Assembly (NCBI GenBank): GCA_021153165.1
Contig: JAGKTZ010000079.1
Span: forward strand, 1 to 7,652
DNA from: Prevotellaceae bacterium
GTDB taxonomy: Bacteria; Bacteroidota; Bacteroidia; Bacteroidales; Bacteroidaceae
Length of the DNA stretch: 7,652 nucleotides
Reading direction: 5' to 3'
The position numbers and the translations under genes are program-made. Every line of letters begins with the position of its first letter. The stretch's first letter is position 1. The notes below the pieces were generated by a model, which saw only the letters and a list, made by a program, of their open reading frames with translations, searched no databases and had not been told where the DNA came from. Positions 5,068 through 7,652 of the stretch are shown here, piece after piece.

Positions 5068-7536
5068 TTATCTAAGTTGTGCTCCGACTTGATTTTGTAA
5101 TGTCTTGATAATCTTCTGCATGATAGCATCAGTTTGCTTATCACTCATAGTCTTTTGTTCATCTTGCAGTGTAAAGTTTACGGCATAACTCTTCTTTCCT
5201 GGCTCGAGATTCTTGCCTTCGTAAACGTCAAACAGTTCTACACGCTTGAGCAACTTCTTCTCTGCTTGATAAGCGGCACGTTCGATAGCAGCAAACTCAA
5301 CGTTTTTGTCCACAAGGAGAGCTAAGTCGCGACTCACTGCAGGGAATTTACTGAGTTCCTTGTAAAGAACGTTTAGTTTCTTGGTTTTCTTCATCAACTC
5401 GGTCCAGTTCAACTCTGCGAAGTATACAGGTTGCTGAATACCCAATTGATTAGTGATGGCTTTCTTCACCAAGCCCCACTCTGCACATACTTTGCCGTTG
5501 CGATCCTTTATCACGAGTGATTTTCCGAAGATATCTGATGTACCAGGTTCAATAACAAATGCAGCCAGATTGAGACCAATGCGAGCGAAGATATTCATGA
5601 CATAAGCCTTCAGTTCGTATACGGTAGATTCTTCATTGGCATGCGCCCAAGAACCCTCCACACGATTACCTGTCACCCAAAGTGCCAGGTGCTCTGCTTC
5701 TGCATAACCTGAAAGAGCTTTATCCTCTACATGACGATCAGCGTCGAAAGAATAGCAATTGCCCTGTTCGAAGAGGCGAAGGTTGCCACGTTTGCGATTA
5801 GCATTGTAGGCAATAGTTTCCAAACCTCCAAAGAGCAAAGTTTGACGCATCACACTCAAATCTGAGCTAAGTGGATTCATCAATCTGACTGCACGATCAG
5901 CAGGATATGAAGTCAAGTCGGTATAATAAGCCTCGCGAGTGAGCGAATTGTTCAAAATTTCGTTGAACCCAGCGCCTACCAATTGTTCTGCAACAAGGTT
6001 GATCACTTTGTTCGAACGGTCTACATCGCCCTTGATATTCAAAGAAGCCTTGACAGCAGTAGGAATTTCCACATTATTGTAGCCATAGATGCGCAAGATT
6101 TCCTCAACAACATCGCAAGGACGACATACGTCAACACGGTAAGCAGGAACAGAGAGATTTAAAGTAGTCTCGGTCTCACTGACAATCTGTATTTCAAGCG
6201 AAGACAAGATTTCCTTTACAACATCAGGGGTAATCTCCTTGCCGATCAACTTGTTGATATAGTTATACTCCACCTCTACAGGGAAATGTGTAGGTACCGT
6301 TCCAGCATTAACGTCAACGATATCCATTGAAATCTGACCACCAGCCAAATCCTTTATCATCATGGCAGCCGCCTTCAATGCATACAATTGACCATTAGGA
6401 TCGACACCACGTTCGAATCTGAACGATGCATCAGTATTCAATCCGTGGCGACGCGCACTTTTGCGAACCCACGTAGGATGGAAGTAAGCACTTTCAAGAA
6501 GTACATTAGTAGTCGAATCATAAGTACCAGAACCCTTGCCACCAAATACTCCTGCGATACACATCGCTTCATCAGCGTTGCAAATAGCCAAGTCCATACT
6601 GCTCAAAGTATGTTCCTCGCCATCCAAGGTCACAAACTTTGTGCCTTCTGGCAATGTCTTCACTACCACCTTGCCACCCTTGATCATATCCGCATCAAAG
6701 CAGTGGAGAGGTTGACCATAAGCCATCATGATATAGTTGGTCACGTCGACAATATTATTGATCGGACGCACACCAATAGTACGAAGTTTGTTTTGCAACC
6801 ATTCGGGTGATTCCTTTACTTCGCAACCTGTCAGGGTCACGGCGCAATATCTTGGGCATGCCTCAACAGCCTCTACTTCTAAGGGAATACACAAATCGTC
6901 GTTGTCCTTTTTATAATCTTCAACAGAAGGTTTATTGAGCGAAGTTTCATAGCCATTACGTACCAACCAAGCGTGGAAGTCTCTCGCTACACCATAATGA
7001 GAGAATGCATCGGCACGGTTGGGCGTAATATCCACTTCGATGACATATTCGCTCTTGATATTATAATATTCTGCAGCTGGCATTCCAACTGGAGTATCAG
7101 CAGGTAGCACAATAATACCTTCGTGACTTGTGCCTACACCGATTTCATCTTCAGCACAAATCATTCCAAGACTTTCAATACCGCGCAATTTACTACGTTT
7201 GATTGTAAAGGTTTCATCACCTTCGCCATATAGCACAGTGCCCAATGTCGCCACAATTACCTTCTGTCCTGCTGCCACATTGCTTGCGCCACAAACGATT
7301 TGTACAGGTTCTTCGCCACCAACATTTACCTTGCAAACGTGCATGTGATCAGAATTGGGATGCACTTCACACTCCAACACTTCACCAACGACCAAACCTT
7401 TCAATCCGCCTTTGATAGTTTCGATTTCCTCAACGCCACCGACTTCAAGCCCAATTGAAGTCAGCGCTTTTGCCACTTCTTCTGGTTGCAAATCGAAATC
7501 CACGTACTCTTTCAACCAACTGTATGAAATATTCAT
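5068..7536 (-). CDS. pheT: Phenylalanine--tRNA ligase beta subunit
   Basis: The beta chain of the (alpha-beta)2 phenylalanyl-tRNA synthetase, which charges tRNA-Phe together with PheS (not in this window). I chose the ATG at 7536, giving MNISYSWLKEYVDF, the usual N-terminus; an upstream Met at 7590 would add 18 atypical residues. Length is 822 residues, about normal for Bacteroidota. It has an N-terminal tRNA-binding OB domain (about 42-155, with HPNSDHMHVCKV at 59-70) and an editing B3/B4 domain with GVRPINNIVDVTNY (255-268) and GQPLHCFDAD (274-283). LESAYFHPTWVRKSARRHGL (347-366) and NTDASFRFERGVDP (367-380) follow, then a B5 domain (about 405-480), a catalytic-like core, and a C-terminal anticodon-binding FDX-ACB domain (about 728-820). 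No internal break is seen. Confidence 0.98.
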   Translation of the reverse strand: MNISYSWLKEYVDFDLQPEEVAKALTSIGLEVGGVEEIETIKGGLKGLVVGEVLECEVHPNSDHMHVCKVNVGGEEPVQIVCGASNVAAGQKVIVATLGTVLYGEGDETFTIKRSKLRGIESLGMICAEDEIGVGTSHEGIIVLPADTPVGMPAAEYYNIKSEYVIEVDITPNRADAFSHYGVARDFHAWLVRNGYETSLNKPSVEDYKKDNDDLCIPLEVEAVEACPRYCAVTLTGCEVKESPEWLQNKLRTIGVRPINNIVDVTNYIMMAYGQPLHCFDADMIKGGKVVVKTLPEGTKFVTLDGEEHTLSSMDLAICNADEAMCIAGVFGGKGSGTYDSTTNVLLESAYFHPTWVRKSARRHGLNTDASFRFERGVDPNGQLYALKAAAMMIKDLAGGQISMDIVDVNAGTVPTHFPVEVEYNYINKLIGKEITPDVVKEILSSLEIQIVSETETTLNLSVPAYRVDVCRPCDVVEEILRIYGYNNVEIPTAVKASLNIKGDVDRSNKVINLVAEQLVGAGFNEILNNSLTREAYYTDLTSYPADRAVRLMNPLSSDLSVMRQTLLFGGLETIAYNANRKRGNLRLFEQGNCYSFDADRHVEDKALSGYAEAEHLALWVTGNRVEGSWAHANEESTVYELKAYVMNIFARIGLNLAAFVIEPGTSDIFGKSLVIKDRNGKVCAEWGLVKKAITNQLGIQQPVYFAELNWTELMKKTKKLNVLYKELSKFPAVSRDLALLVDKNVEFAAIERAAYQAEKKLLKRVELFDVYEGKNLEPGKKSYAVNFTLQDEQKTMSDKQTDAIMQKIIKTLQNQVGAQLR

Positions 7537-7598
7537 AATAACAAGATAGTTTATTTTTAATTCAATATTCGAAAAGCCGTATTTTCGCAAAAACTTCG

Positions 7599-7606
7599 CA
7601 AATTTA
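7599..7606 (-). promoter_or_regulatory. -7 promoter box upstream of pheT
   Basis: TAAATTTG on the minus strand fits TAnnTTTG and lies about 63 bases upstream of the pheT ATG. There is no clear TTG 19-21 bases before it. Just after the box, TTCGCAAA occurs twice as a direct repeat 11 bases apart (7584-7591 and 7595-7602, plus-strand reading); the second copy overlaps the box. No leader peptide or T-box structure is visible in the remaining leader. Confidence 0.5.
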
Positions 7607-7652
7607 ATGATTTATTTTGTGAGAGACGAAAAAGACCTAAAAAAATGTATAA

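Noticed and set aside
7537..7590. Upstream start of pheT adding 18 residues
   Set aside because: The extra residues do not belong to the family N-terminus, which begins MNISYSWLKEY, and translation from there would start within a few bases of the -7 box.
7537..7652. T-box or leader-peptide attenuator upstream of pheT
   Set aside because: No T-box core sequence, no Phe-rich small frame and no terminator hairpin in the 116 bases available.

Overview
The window looks like a chromosomal segment from a member of the Bacteroidales (Bacteroides/Prevotella-like). Three things point there: protein similarity recalled from memory (a GGTN-type ROK glucokinase, an 822-residue PheT followed by YebC), promoter boxes of the Bacteroidota type (TAnnTTTG at -7, some with TTG or TTTG about 20 bases upstream), and A-rich leaders without strong Shine-Dalgarno sequences. 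Most genes are on the minus strand.

Layout from left to right. Bases 1-100 are compositionally different (55% G+C) and appear to encode, on the plus strand, a piece of an unrelated glycoside-hydrolase-like protein. This piece cuts off the end of a minus-strand ROK sugar kinase (to 1018), so the left edge looks chimeric. Bases 1019-1931 hold no intact gene but much structure. There is a good kinase promoter, two 84-base tandem repeats, and two copies of a 210-230 base unit. Each unit has a minus-strand promoter (TTG-N20-TAGATTTG) facing a strong hairpin with a T-run, which looks like a small-RNA cassette. Each also carries, on the other strand, the 5' end of a decayed methyltransferase-like gene. 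Next come two translationally coupled minus-strand genes, a C_GCAxxG_C_C family cysteine protein followed by a GT-B glycosyltransferase. A divergent plus-strand gene encodes a small lipoprotein. A 13-bp perfect hairpin then serves as terminator for the converging lipoprotein gene and yebC. The right third is yebC and pheT on the minus strand, separated by a hairpin, with a pheT promoter near the right edge.

Functionally, pheT (phenylalanyl-tRNA synthetase beta chain) and yebC (translation or transcription regulator) form a housekeeping pair. The kinase feeds glucose into glycolysis. The glycosyltransferase pair and the lipoprotein belong to envelope or accessory functions that I cannot assign more precisely. 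The part most worth following up is the repeated, promoter-bearing hairpin cassette between 1274 and 1720, which I cannot assign to any RNA family I know.
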